Shown here piece after piece: positions 19,682-28,907 of a stretch of 32,311 nt of DNA (positions within the stretch are counted from its first letter, which is position 1; the number at the start of each line of letters is the position of its first letter). This DNA comes from a virus: IMG/VR virus record IMGVR_UViG_3300025030_000313, positions 1 through 32,311 of that record; one strand, 5' to 3'. The notes under the pieces were generated by a model, which saw only the letters and a program-made list of their open reading frames with translations, made no database searches and was not told the origin of the DNA. The position numbers and the translations under genes were made by a program.

Positions 19682-20403
19682 CCACCAAAGTCGATATCAT
19701 CAACGGGGCCTATTCTGAGTTGCGGATATCCGGGCTTACCTCTTCGCCGACACCGGAAGACTTGGAGCTCGCCCTTGGTGCCCTGGAGAACATGGCCGCC
19801 GAGTTCGAGGCTAACAGTGTCGGCGTCGGGTATGCTTTCGAGCAAAATCCAGACCTCAACACGCCGCACAACATCGAGCGGCGCTACTGGTCCAGTTTCC
19901 AATTATGTTTGGCCGCCCGGCTGCTGGACAGTTTCGGGAAACAGCCATCCGCCACGTTGCTTGCCCGGGCGCAATCGGCATTTGCATTCCTGTCCACGCG
20001 GTCCGCGCCGCTTAAGCGAACTCTTCGCCCGTCCCGGCATCCAGTAGGGTCTAAGAATAGATTTGCCGGCGGCCAGCGCTTTTATGAAACGATGAACGAG
20101 GCCCCGCTTAGCAGCTACACCAATACGATGTACATCGGGGATATTGACGACTTCACCGAAGACTTCACCGCCTGGCTAAAGGACGGGGAGACCATCAGCT
20201 CTTACACGATCACGGCCAACACCGGGTTGACGATTGTCTCCGACTCGAACACCGACACAGCAGTAGCCTACCAAGTGAGCGCGGTTGGGACCAATGGTGA
20301 AGATTCTGACGCCCTGCTCCAGGTAAAAATCATTGTGACCTCTTCAGCGGCAAGGAAGATCACCAGGATCATAAACTTCAAGCTGAACACTGCCGAGATA
20401 TGA
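19678..20403 (+). CDS. Head completion/tail accessory protein (P22 gp4-like) with extra C-terminal domain
   Basis: The first 140 of 241 residues match the gp4 pattern: KVDIINGAYSELRISGL, PEDLELALGALENMAAEF, then FEQNPDLNTPHNIERRYW and FQLCLAARLLDSFGKQP. P22 gp4 binds below the portal and closes the filled head. P22 gp4 is 166 residues. The extra C-terminal part (AWLKDGETISSYTITANTGL, VAYQVSAVGTNG, DALLQVKIIVT) looks like an Ig/fibronectin-style beta domain often seen on phage neck and tail proteins. GTG 19678 overlaps the previous TGA, and the stop overlaps the next ATG, so translation is probably coupled. Confidence 0.85.
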   Translation: MTTKVDIINGAYSELRISGLTSSPTPEDLELALGALENMAAEFEANSVGVGYAFEQNPDLNTPHNIERRYWSSFQLCLAARLLDSFGKQPSATLLARAQSAFAFLSTRSAPLKRTLRPSRHPVGSKNRFAGGQRFYETMNEAPLSSYTNTMYIGDIDDFTEDFTAWLKDGETISSYTITANTGLTIVSDSNTDTAVAYQVSAVGTNGEDSDALLQVKIIVTSSAARKITRIINFKLNTAEI

Positions 20404-21800
20404 AGATCAACCTCATCAGAGGGGATAAGGTAGACCCCAACGTGGATTACCTGGACGCGCTGCCGGTGAATATGTACGCCGTCAAGAAAGATATCCTGGG
20501 CGGCAACGGGTACATGATTTCCTACCCAGGGATCACGAGCTTTGGCACTGGTATCGGGGCGGATCGGGGCGGGGTATACAATGACCGGCAGAATAGACAC
20601 CTTCGGATCTCCGGGGAAAAACTGATCAGTGTAAGAGCCGACGGAGTTGTCGTTGAGCTGGGAGACATCCCCGGTACGCGCCAAGCCGCATTGCCTTACA
20701 GCTTCAACACGCAGGCCATTATTGTTGACGGGAGCATGTACCTATACAGTGCCTCCACTGGCCTGGATAAAGTCACGGCGGCAGGGATCGGCACACCGAT
20801 TGACGGCACCTGGATTGACGGATATTACTTTTTGACCGATGGTGAATACCTGTACCACACCGAACTCACCAACGAGGCAGCAATTAACGCCTTGAGCTTT
20901 GCGACGGCCGAGTTTATGCCTGATGTCTCTCTTGGTGTCGGGAAGACTCAGGACAATAAGGGCATTGTCTTTGGCCGATACACCACCGAGTATTTTGTCA
21001 ATGTGGCCACCGAGAATTTTGCTTTTCAGCGAGTCGAAGAACGGGCCATAAAAATCGGTATTGTTGCAACTAACGCAAAGTGCGAAGTCGGGGGCGATTG
21101 GTATATCACCGGGGGCAGAAAAGAGGAAGCGGTTGGCGTTCATGTCATCGGGACTGGATCCGCGGAAAAGATATCAACGAGGGAAATTGACAAGATATTA
21201 TCCGCATACCCTGAATCTGAGTTAAGTGACATGCGGATGGAGGGCAGGAAGGAAGACGGCACCACCTTTATAATTGTCCATCTACCGAATGAAACCCTGT
21301 GCTTTAACAGGGAGATAGCCAACACTTTTGGCGTAGACTTTGCCTGGTCCATCCTTCAATCTGGGGCTCAAGTCGCTATGGTTTACGGGGGGATAAATTG
21401 CGTCCACGATCCAAGAACCGGCAAGGAAATTGTTGGCGATCGGACCGGCGGGAATCTTGGCTATCTCGACAACACCACTTTCGCTCAATACGATGAAATA
21501 CAGGAGTTTATCCTCTATTCGCCATTTGTAAGCCTTGAAGCCATGTCCGTCGATGAATTGAAAATTGAGACGATCCCCGGTAGAAATACGATTGATGACG
21601 CGAAGGTATTCATATCGGTCTCAAAGAACGGGGATATTTTCGGCAAAGAGTATTCAATGGCCTACGGGGACCCGCTGGACTACCAGGCTAAGTTTATACT
21701 CCGTCGTCTAGGGTATTTCAATTCGTTTGCCGGGTTCAAGTTCAGGGGCGCCACAAAATCCCGGATGGCGTTTGCCAATCTGGAAATAACAGCCACATGA
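20400..21800 (+). CDS. Tail hub/packaged-DNA stabilisation protein (P22 gp10-like)
   Basis: The 466 residues compare with 472 in P22 gp10, which forms the hexameric hub beneath gp4 and holds the needle and tailspikes. N-terminal features are INLIRGDKVDPNVDYLDALPVNMY and a YPGITSFGTG turn, typical of the family; the rest is a beta-propeller-like run of repeats (VYNDRQNRHLRISGEKLISV, ADGVVVELGDI, GSMYLYSASTGLDKV, DGEYLYHTELTN). The middle KTQDNKGIVFGRYTTEYFVN also fits. Start and stop overlap neighbouring genes by four bases. Position after the gp4-like gene and before needle-position genes agrees with P22. Confidence 0.88.
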   Translation: MKINLIRGDKVDPNVDYLDALPVNMYAVKKDILGGNGYMISYPGITSFGTGIGADRGGVYNDRQNRHLRISGEKLISVRADGVVVELGDIPGTRQAALPYSFNTQAIIVDGSMYLYSASTGLDKVTAAGIGTPIDGTWIDGYYFLTDGEYLYHTELTNEAAINALSFATAEFMPDVSLGVGKTQDNKGIVFGRYTTEYFVNVATENFAFQRVEERAIKIGIVATNAKCEVGGDWYITGGRKEEAVGVHVIGTGSAEKISTREIDKILSAYPESELSDMRMEGRKEDGTTFIIVHLPNETLCFNREIANTFGVDFAWSILQSGAQVAMVYGGINCVHDPRTGKEIVGDRTGGNLGYLDNTTFAQYDEIQEFILYSPFVSLEAMSVDELKIETIPGRNTIDDAKVFISVSKNGDIFGKEYSMAYGDPLDYQAKFILRRLGYFNSFAGFKFRGATKSRMAFANLEITAT

Positions 21801-22219
21801 CAACCCAAACCGTTAAAGAGCAGCTGAAAGGCCTGCACCTTGGAATGGCTGAACTTGCGAAGCTGTCAGGGTGGCCGGCCGCTTTGTTATCCGACTACCT
21901 AAGTATTTCCTACAACTTTAAGTTTTTATCGGAAACGATTGACCGCCAAAGCCAAAACACCGTCCTAATTACAGCGGCCGACTCACCGTATTCAGTTACC
22001 GCCCTTGACAGGGTTATCTTTTGTGACACGGACGGTGGGGCCATTACGGTTTTGCTGCCGGCCGGCGCGGAAGGAAGGGAGTTGATCCTTAAAAATGTAG
22101 GAACGGCCTTGAACTATGTTACCCTTACCCCATCGGAGGCAGAAACGGTTCCGCTGACCACGTTATTCGATGGCGAAACCCTTGAAACCGTCTGGAATGC
22201 AACGGAGTTTTGGAAATGA
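21797..22219 (+). CDS. Small tail protein in the needle position (gp26 position)
   Basis: This 140-residue protein has a helical N-terminus (KEQLKGLHLGMAELAKLSGW, LLSDYLSISYNFKFLSETIDRQS). The C-terminal beta domain (SPYSVTALDRVIFCDTDGGAITVLLP, ELILKNVG) resembles knob domains of phage fibres. P22 gp26, which follows gp10, is a 233-residue trimeric needle; this protein is shorter and lacks a long heptad run. A compact needle or plug is possible, but homology is not established. ATG 21797 overlaps the gp10-like stop. Its stop overlaps the next gene's ATG 22216 (ATGA). Confidence 0.6.
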   Translation: MTTQTVKEQLKGLHLGMAELAKLSGWPAALLSDYLSISYNFKFLSETIDRQSQNTVLITAADSPYSVTALDRVIFCDTDGGAITVLLPAGAEGRELILKNVGTALNYVTLTPSEAETVPLTTLFDGETLETVWNATEFWK

Positions 22220-23409
22220 GCCTGCTTAGACGGATATTCTTGCTGGATGTCATCGGCAACATCATCAACCCAGCGACTGAGGACAAGCAGGACACGATAA
22301 TCTCCACCCTTCAAGCACGAAAATTTGCCGACACTGGCAACTCTACTACTACTCCCCTTGCCGCCGGGGCGACATTTACGGGGGACTGGATTGATACAGA
22401 TGGATATGTCCAGGCCATTGCCGTGGTGATTACAAGCCACAATGCTGCCGCTGATGGATTAAGATTTGAACTCAGTGACGACGGGGTGAATGTCCTCCAC
22501 GCCCATGTGTTTACACCCACGGCCAACGCTCCGAATGGGCATCATTACCCGTCCACGTTGGAATCCCAATATTTTCGGGTAAAATATACCAATGGAGGGA
22601 CTCTCCAAACGACATTCGTGGTCTCTACGCACCTGCTGAAGTCTATGGCCGAGGAGGGCCATGTCCACCCCGTAAACTATGTCATTGATGATGACCACCC
22701 GGTGGCTATTACAAGGGCAATCCTCACAGGTAAAACCGCCGCCGGGGCTTATTCAAATGTGGCATTGACAAACGGCTCAAACCTGAAAGTTTCGCTAGAG
22801 GAATTAGAAGCCGCGATCAGCGTCAACAGTAATACTCAACTCAGGACGACGTTATTTGACACCACCGGAAATGAGCCGGCGATGATCGAACAAGGTGGAG
22901 CCTATGCGGTAGCCGTAAGCCAACGCCCGGTGGCAACATTTTCAGTGCAACTGAGCATAGAAAATCTTGGCGCATCAGCGGACTATATTTTGGTTGATCT
23001 ATCCGACACGGTGAATTTTCCCCACACCTTGACCGGCCTTATCCAAGTGTCAAGCATCCACCTGGACCTCAACCCCGACACCGCCTTTCGCGGCGATATC
23101 CAATTAGGATACCTGAAAAACGTGGACGCCACGGACGGCGATTTTGTCCTCTTGAAAGAGTGGCACCAGGACCTTGCGGCTGACCCAACCCACAGCGGAG
23201 AGCATTTTTTCCCAAATGAGTTGATCTGCTCTGATGCTTATCACCTGGGGGCGGTGACGGCAAACGATGTAGCATTTCAGACTGACGTTGCCCTGACAAG
23301 TCCGGCCGGCACGTCGGTGTCAGGAACTGGAGATTTGGCATTGCGGGTAATCCGCATCGCTGGCAATATTGACATAGGTATAACCCTCCAATATAGGACC
23401 GAGACATGA
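22216..23409 (+). CDS. Phage structural protein in the gp14 position, unknown function
   Basis: This 397-residue protein starts MSLLRRIFLLDVIGN and then has INPATEDKQDTIISTL, a phrase common near the N-terminus of phage fibre and head-neck structural proteins. The body is beta-rich and alternates strands with Gly/Asp turns (DGYVQAIAVVITSHNA, SQYFRVKYTNGGTLQTTFVVS, TFSVQLSIENLGASADYILVDL). There is no signal peptide. ATG 22216 is chosen over TTG 22210: GGAG lies eight bases upstream and the ATGA overlap is used here. Its stop overlaps the radical SAM start. If it is that enzyme's substrate or partner, this adjacency would explain it, but nothing proves it. Confidence 0.65.
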   Translation: MSLLRRIFLLDVIGNIINPATEDKQDTIISTLQARKFADTGNSTTTPLAAGATFTGDWIDTDGYVQAIAVVITSHNAAADGLRFELSDDGVNVLHAHVFTPTANAPNGHHYPSTLESQYFRVKYTNGGTLQTTFVVSTHLLKSMAEEGHVHPVNYVIDDDHPVAITRAILTGKTAAGAYSNVALTNGSNLKVSLEELEAAISVNSNTQLRTTLFDTTGNEPAMIEQGGAYAVAVSQRPVATFSVQLSIENLGASADYILVDLSDTVNFPHTLTGLIQVSSIHLDLNPDTAFRGDIQLGYLKNVDATDGDFVLLKEWHQDLAADPTHSGEHFFPNELICSDAYHLGAVTANDVAFQTDVALTSPAGTSVSGTGDLALRVIRIAGNIDIGITLQYRTET

Positions 23410-24449
23410 TACACACGATTTCTTTGTGCCCGACATGCTACCGTAAGATCGGAGCTTTTATCTTCAAGCGCGGGAAAGAGGCATGGATGAAAAAGACCTG
23501 CCCGGAACACGGCGATTTTGAATCGATGGTTGAGCGGTCGTGGAATCACTTTTCGGCTTTCTACCGATACGGGTCGAACGGACGGAACAACTCCATCATT
23601 GTGCACATCGAGAACAAGTGCAACATGAAGTGCTCGTGGTGCTATTACGGAGGAGACAAGATCCATGGCCTGCCCTTCCTGAACCAGCTTCTATATGAGC
23701 CATACCGAAAGATGCAGGCACAACCATTTGGCCTTATGTTTTCCGGCGGCGAGCCGACCAAAAACCCAGATTATCACGAAATAGTCGAAACGGCATTCTT
23801 GACCGGCTGGCGTCCGTCGACCATCACCAACATGATCAACCTTGCAGATGATGAGTTCTTCCAGAAGACTCTAAACCCGGCATGGGTGGACAATGCCGGA
23901 AATTATGCCTTTGCCTGCTCCATGCAACATCCCAAAAACTATTCTCCCGAGATCCTCGCCCAGAAGCTCCAAGCCCTGGAAAACATCAAGAGCAAGAATC
24001 TCATTGCCGGCTGCGCGATGTTCTCAATTCAAAGCCTTGATGAGTTGGGTTGGATTCATGATTTCTATGATGAATACAAGAAGCATTTCTCCATGCTCAG
24101 AATCCGCACCATGTTTAATAATTGGCGTCATGAAGGAGAGCAGGCCCTCTTTCAATCTGACCTCTACGAGGCCTTCATGGACGAATTCGGTGAGCAATAC
24201 AGCCCGGTGCAGTGCTCGGAAATTGAGCAGTCTACCAGCTACGGGATGTACCTCCAGACCTGCGAAAGTCGGCATATTTCATTGATGAGTGCGCCGACTG
24301 TGGGGAATATCGATTACCACCTGGCTAGCAGGCCCGTTCTTATGCTCGGAAAAGACCTGCGGTGCTACCCGGTGCCAATCTGCCAGATAATCAACGAAGG
24401 GATCGAAAAAGGCTGGAAAGATGGTTTCCAGATAAGGGAGGTGGCGTAA
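23406..24449 (+). CDS. Radical SAM protein with N-terminal Cys motif (MJ0619/Tes-like arrangement)
   Basis: The 347 residues show a CxxxCxxC cluster motif at Cys72, 76 and 79 (NKCNMKCSWCYYGG), which binds the 4Fe-4S cluster that cleaves S-adenosylmethionine, and an FSGGEPT motif near 110-116. The N-terminus has CPTC (8-11) and CPEHG (32-36), as in the MJ0619-like group that includes archaeal lipid cross-linking enzymes. Five later cysteines, two in DLRCYPVPIC, may bind an auxiliary cluster. It could modify a virion protein, a peptide, a lipid or tRNA; the substrate cannot be read from sequence. ATG 23406 overlaps the previous stop and the next gene starts on its stop (TAATG), so it is co-translated with structural genes. 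This location is unusual. Confidence 0.88.
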   Translation: MIHTISLCPTCYRKIGAFIFKRGKEAWMKKTCPEHGDFESMVERSWNHFSAFYRYGSNGRNNSIIVHIENKCNMKCSWCYYGGDKIHGLPFLNQLLYEPYRKMQAQPFGLMFSGGEPTKNPDYHEIVETAFLTGWRPSTITNMINLADDEFFQKTLNPAWVDNAGNYAFACSMQHPKNYSPEILAQKLQALENIKSKNLIAGCAMFSIQSLDELGWIHDFYDEYKKHFSMLRIRTMFNNWRHEGEQALFQSDLYEAFMDEFGEQYSPVQCSEIEQSTSYGMYLQTCESRHISLMSAPTVGNIDYHLASRPVLMLGKDLRCYPVPICQIINEGIEKGWKDGFQIREVA

Positions 24450-25093
24450 TGTGGGTAGCAGCGGCAGCAGTAGGCGGGGCTTTGGTAGGGGGGTATTTTT
24501 CAAGTAAAGCATCGGATAAAGCGGCAGATGCTTCCCGAGACGCGGCACAAACGGCGGCCGGGTCGCAGACTGAAGCATTGAACTACCTGAAAGAGGTTGA
24601 AGCAATTCCCCAGCAGTTCCGGCAAGAAGCTCTCACTAAACTTGGGGGTCTGGTAGGCCTCAAGGGGGGAGAAGGAAGCCAAGCCGAACTGATCAAGAGG
24701 GCGAAAGCATCCCCGTTGTATGCTGCCATCATGAGCGGCAAAAATGAGGGAGAAAACGCACTTTTGCGAACCGCTTCGGCAACCGGCGGCCTACGATCTG
24801 GGAATGTTCAGGGTGCCATGTATGAGTATAATTCAGACCTGCGAGCACAGGCTTTGCTTGAATCGTACAATCAGCAGCTTTCCGGGCTGCAAGGGCTTGC
24901 CCAGCTGCCCAGCAACGCAAACCAGATAGCCTCTACTATGACGGGGATAGGCGAGACTCAGGCCCAGGGAATCATTGCCGGTGGACAGATTCAACAGCAA
25001 AATTTACAGAACCAGGGAAATCGATGGGGTTCCGCACTGTCCACGGTAGTATCGCAGCTCGGCAAACAAGACGCGGCAGGGGGTGAAATATAA
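24449..25093 (+). CDS. DNA ejection protein (P22 gp7-like)
   Basis: This 214-residue protein sits in the gp7 position (P22 gp7 is 229). The N-terminus WVAAAAVGGALVGGYFSSKASDKAAD is a hydrophobic glycine/alanine helix followed by a helical Ala/Gln-rich run, typical of phage proteins that leave the virion and line a channel through the envelope. A conserved middle reads LLRTASATGGLRSGNVQGAMYEY, found in phage DNA-transfer proteins. ATG 24449 (TAATG overlap) follows GGGAGGTGG and is preferred over the longer open frame from 24362 inside the radical SAM gene. Two further ejection candidates follow. Confidence 0.8.
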   Translation: MWVAAAAVGGALVGGYFSSKASDKAADASRDAAQTAAGSQTEALNYLKEVEAIPQQFRQEALTKLGGLVGLKGGEGSQAELIKRAKASPLYAAIMSGKNEGENALLRTASATGGLRSGNVQGAMYEYNSDLRAQALLESYNQQLSGLQGLAQLPSNANQIASTMTGIGETQAQGIIAGGQIQQQNLQNQGNRWGSALSTVVSQLGKQDAAGGEI

Positions 25094-26688
25094 TGGCAAA
25101 TCCTTTTTACATCGAACCGGCTTCAGGGCTCCCAGGCTTCACGTCCCTGATGGAAGGAGTCGAATCGAGGGCCGAATACGAGCGCGGCAAATCAGTCGAG
25201 AAGGGCAAAATTAAGATTCGTCAAAAAGCGGCCGAGATGGCGAAAGCCGGGGACCATGACGGACTTTACGATCTTGCCATCAAAAACCCATGGTTTACCG
25301 ATGAGATCAAAAAAGTTTCATCTTTCCACAATGAGGAACTAGAGGCCGACGCCATCGAAGCGGCCACCCGGGTCTTGTTTGGGGAATCACCCGGACAAGT
25401 GGGGATTGAGCACGCGGAAAAGGTGGCGCAAGCCGGCGGCGATCCAACAAACCAAATTGAACAGGTCAAAAAGGATCAGCTGGACCCTGAAGCGGCAAAA
25501 AAGCGAGCAGAACTTTTTCTGGCCATCCACGCCCCAGACAAATACAAGGCGCTGAAGGAAGCCCAGAAGATCGAGCAGCCAAAGACACAGGTGGTTGACG
25601 GGCAGCTGGTCACGATTACCCCAGAAGGTACGGCATCAGCATCTCCGATTGAAGGTTTGCTAGCCAAAGGGCCAACGTCTGATTACGAGCGGTGGAAGGA
25701 AAACCCGGAAGAGTTTGCACGTTTCAAGGCTGTTGACGATCAACCACAAAAAACAGAATACGCGCCAAGTGACCTTAAAAAAGCGATAGGCGAGAGGCAG
25801 GCGTATCTTGACCGAGGCCTTTCTCCGGATGACCCAATTATTAAGGCCTATGACAATAAGATTTCAGGCTCCGATGTTGACATTGAAAGCATGACTCAAG
25901 AAGAGGTTGACACCTGGGGCCAAATTGTCAATCTGACCGGAAAAATGCCTGCGCTTGGCCACGGAAAACAGGCCTCTAAAATCCGGATGCAAATTGCCAA
26001 AAGCGCCGCCAGAAATGCGCTTGACGCCGCGACTTTGATTCCTGGTGCTGACCCAAATAAAAGGCCGTCTGATGCAGCTTTGGAGGTTGTCGGGACGCAG
26101 ACCGACACCAAGGCTATCGGCGGCGCTATCACCTTGTTGCAAAAGCAGGCCAGTTCTATGGGTAGCTTTGTCAGTAACATCGAGCAGCAGATTGATAAAG
26201 TCCACGCTCTGTCATCAGACCTCAAAACGTATGATACGCGACTGATGAACGTGCCTTTGCGGGCGATGCGAGGCAAAATACAGGGGAGCCCGTTGCAAGC
26301 AAAGTATGACATGTATCTGGCCGAAATTGAATCCGAGATAGGCAAGCTGGCTACCGGGTCAACGGCGTCAATTGCGGAGCTCTCTGCCACCGCGCAAAAC
26401 AAGTGGGAAAAGATCCACGACAAGAATCTGAGCGTCAAGGACATGCTCTCCTTGTTAGATGAGACAAAAGCCGCCGCACGGATGAGGATGAAGAGCGTGG
26501 ACGATGAATTGGAAAAGACGCGCCGGAAGATGAGATCAAGAGGGGTTGATCCATATTTGGGTGGAAACCCGGCTGCCGGAGCATCCCCCAAACTTTCTCC
26601 ATCCGACAAGCAGGCCTTAGATTGGGCCAACAGCAACCCAGGTGATCCGAGGTCAGCAAAGATCAAAGCAAAACTTGGTGTGCAATAA
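25093..26688 (+). CDS. DNA ejection protein (P22 gp20 position)
   Basis: This 531-residue, mostly helical protein (P22 gp20 is 471) is rich in Lys, Glu, Ala and Gln, with predicted coiled regions (EKGKIKIRQKAAEMAKAGD; EQQIDKVHALSSDLKTYDTR; LDETKAAARMRMKSVDDELEKTRRKMRS). There is no signal peptide and no cysteine. Such proteins are packaged in the head and form part of the ejection conduit or pilot assembly. Homology to gp20 itself is not visible; the call rests on order, size and composition. ATG 25093 overlaps the upstream stop (TAATG), and the downstream gene again starts at TAATG. Confidence 0.68.
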   Translation: MANPFYIEPASGLPGFTSLMEGVESRAEYERGKSVEKGKIKIRQKAAEMAKAGDHDGLYDLAIKNPWFTDEIKKVSSFHNEELEADAIEAATRVLFGESPGQVGIEHAEKVAQAGGDPTNQIEQVKKDQLDPEAAKKRAELFLAIHAPDKYKALKEAQKIEQPKTQVVDGQLVTITPEGTASASPIEGLLAKGPTSDYERWKENPEEFARFKAVDDQPQKTEYAPSDLKKAIGERQAYLDRGLSPDDPIIKAYDNKISGSDVDIESMTQEEVDTWGQIVNLTGKMPALGHGKQASKIRMQIAKSAARNALDAATLIPGADPNKRPSDAALEVVGTQTDTKAIGGAITLLQKQASSMGSFVSNIEQQIDKVHALSSDLKTYDTRLMNVPLRAMRGKIQGSPLQAKYDMYLAEIESEIGKLATGSTASIAELSATAQNKWEKIHDKNLSVKDMLSLLDETKAAARMRMKSVDDELEKTRRKMRSRGVDPYLGGNPAAGASPKLSPSDKQALDWANSNPGDPRSAKIKAKLGVQ

Positions 26689-28907
26689 TGGCAGAATTTG
26701 ACCCGGACGCATACTTGAGCGATCAGTCGCCTACTGCGGCTCCCCCTGAGTCGGGTGATTTTGACCCTGGTGCATATCTGGGGGAAGCTGTTAGCGAACA
26801 GCCCCCGGTTCCGACCCCAGTTCCGGCTGACTATTCCGGCCTCGTCGCCCAATATCACGCCGGCACTCTTGGGGATCGGCAGAAAGCCATTGTAGAAGAG
26901 CTGGCCAAGCGAGGGGAGTTATCCCTTGGGAAGCGATCAACGAGAGGCCAAACTCGACAGGAAGCAATGGCGGAACTTGCCGGTGACATCGGCCCGCTAC
27001 AAGCCTTTATGATAGGGGCCGGGAGTGGGTTTTATAATGTCGGCCGGGGCCTCGGCATTGTCGACCAAGCCGACGAAACAGAAAAGGCCGCTATGGGTGC
27101 GCTCAAAGACGCCCGGCCTTACACCACAACCGCAGGAGAAATAACGGGTGAAGCTGCTCCTTTCTTGGTCCCTGGTGCTGCCGCGAGCAATATTGCATCT
27201 CTACCTTTGCGGGTACTTGCCTCTGGGGCTGTTGGGGCCACGGAAGGCGGAGTGTTGGAACGTGGGCAAGGCGGGCCGGGGGTGGCCGGCGCGGGCATGG
27301 GCGCGGGCATTTCCATGGGTGCTGAGGTTTTGTTCCCTGTGCTTGGTAAGCTGGGCCGTAAAATATTCCAGAAAGTGACCGGGGCCGCACCAAAAGGGCC
27401 CATGCTTAACGCGTCCGGCCGTCCGACAATCGAACTACAACAAGCTCTTGACCAGGCCGGAATGTCCTTTGATGACTTGTCAGATGATGCCGTCGAGTTG
27501 TTGTCGAGACAATCAGGGGCAAAGCCGGACCAGGCGGCAAGGGCCGCTCTTTTTGAATCTGAGGGGGTTCCGGCAACCAAAGGAGAAGTGTCAAAAAACT
27601 TTGAGCAACTTGCTACTGAAAATAGACTTTTGGAATCAGGGGCCGATACTTCCGCCGAACCGTTCAGGCAATTCAAGCTACGACAAAGCGAAGCCATTAA
27701 GAAAAAATTGCGGGACAACCTCGGGATCGACCCCGATATTGAGGAAACCGGGGGCTTGATCAAGGACTCTTTAACCGGGCAAAAGAAATTACTCAGGACA
27801 CAAAAAAACGAGCTTTACCGGACAGCTTCGGAGAACGCGAAGGATATTGGCGGATTACCTTTGTTCACCGATGATTTGGCGGAATCTATACCTGATGCCG
27901 ATCTTTTTGAGGACTTGGCTATCACGGCGCCGGGGGCCATGGAGTCGCTGGACAAGATCCTGACAAAGTACGGGCTTAAAGAACCAACTGAAGACGCGGT
28001 AAAAAAAGGCTTCACCCCTACGCAGTTATCTATCGACAATTTCGAGCGCTTCCGGAAAACCCTGAACGCTATCAGCAGGGGGGACCAGACTGGGGCTTCA
28101 GATGTTGCGATTGGCCCCATTAAGGAGGCACTCGACAGAGAAGTTCTTGAGCTGGGAGAAACGCTTCAGGAGCAAGGGGTGTCTGAAAATATTGTCAAAC
28201 CACTGCTTCAAGCGAGAGATACCGTCCGCAAAATAAAGACAGAATTCAGCCCACAATCTTTCATCGGCAAAATTGTTGATGTGAAAAAAGATGGGGTGAC
28301 GCCAATCATAGAGGCGAGCAAGGTTTACAGTAAACTGGTCGGGAAGGCTTCACCTATCGAAGATACCAGAAAGTTGATGAGATCTTTGACGAGTTCTCCG
28401 GATGGGGGAAAGGCGGTTGCCTCCCTCCAGGCAACAACATTAATGGATCTAATAGACTCTGGTTTCGGCACAGAATCACGGCAGATAAGCGGGGTGAAGA
28501 TTTTCAACCCGACAGCATTTAAACGGCGAATTAAAAATATTGGAGAACCGAAATTGAAAGAGATCTTTGCCGGCAATCCAGAGGCATTGAAAAGCATAAA
28601 AAATATTGATAAAATTTCTTCGGCGCTTATCCCTCCATCTGGCGCAGTCCCAAAAGGGTCTGCCAGTGTTATTCTTGATTTGGCCAACAAATTGGGCCTT
28701 GCCACCATATCGTCAAAGGTCCCAGGGGGGGCAATATTGATGGGAGCTCTTACTAAGATGGCCGAACCGGTAAAAACCGGGGCCGCAATAAGGACCGCTC
28801 TTAAGTCAGAACCTGAGCAAGTCATGATTGAACAGCTTCGCAGTCAGTTTCCCGGAATAGCATCGTCAATAGGCATTGCATCAATCACCAACGAGGAAAA
28901 TCAATGA
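26688..28907 (+). CDS. Large DNA ejection protein (P22 gp16 position)
   Basis: This 739-residue protein (P22 gp16 is 609) starts with a duplicated FDPDAYLSD/FDPGAYLGE motif at about residues 4-12 and 24-32, common in large phage inner proteins. A Gly/Ala-rich hydrophobic stretch (AGEITGEAAPFLVPGAAASNIASLPLRVLASGAVGAT, then AGAGMGAGISMGAEVLFPVLG) could insert in the membrane, as expected of gp16, which helps DNA cross the cytoplasmic membrane. Long helices follow. The end is a LDLANKLGLATISSKVPGGAILMGAL segment. Start and stop overlap neighbouring genes. No lytic transglycosylase motif is seen. Confidence 0.7.
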   Translation: MAEFDPDAYLSDQSPTAAPPESGDFDPGAYLGEAVSEQPPVPTPVPADYSGLVAQYHAGTLGDRQKAIVEELAKRGELSLGKRSTRGQTRQEAMAELAGDIGPLQAFMIGAGSGFYNVGRGLGIVDQADETEKAAMGALKDARPYTTTAGEITGEAAPFLVPGAAASNIASLPLRVLASGAVGATEGGVLERGQGGPGVAGAGMGAGISMGAEVLFPVLGKLGRKIFQKVTGAAPKGPMLNASGRPTIELQQALDQAGMSFDDLSDDAVELLSRQSGAKPDQAARAALFESEGVPATKGEVSKNFEQLATENRLLESGADTSAEPFRQFKLRQSEAIKKKLRDNLGIDPDIEETGGLIKDSLTGQKKLLRTQKNELYRTASENAKDIGGLPLFTDDLAESIPDADLFEDLAITAPGAMESLDKILTKYGLKEPTEDAVKKGFTPTQLSIDNFERFRKTLNAISRGDQTGASDVAIGPIKEALDREVLELGETLQEQGVSENIVKPLLQARDTVRKIKTEFSPQSFIGKIVDVKKDGVTPIIEASKVYSKLVGKASPIEDTRKLMRSLTSSPDGGKAVASLQATTLMDLIDSGFGTESRQISGVKIFNPTAFKRRIKNIGEPKLKEIFAGNPEALKSIKNIDKISSALIPPSGAVPKGSASVILDLANKLGLATISSKVPGGAILMGALTKMAEPVKTGAAIRTALKSEPEQVMIEQLRSQFPGIASSIGIASITNEENQ

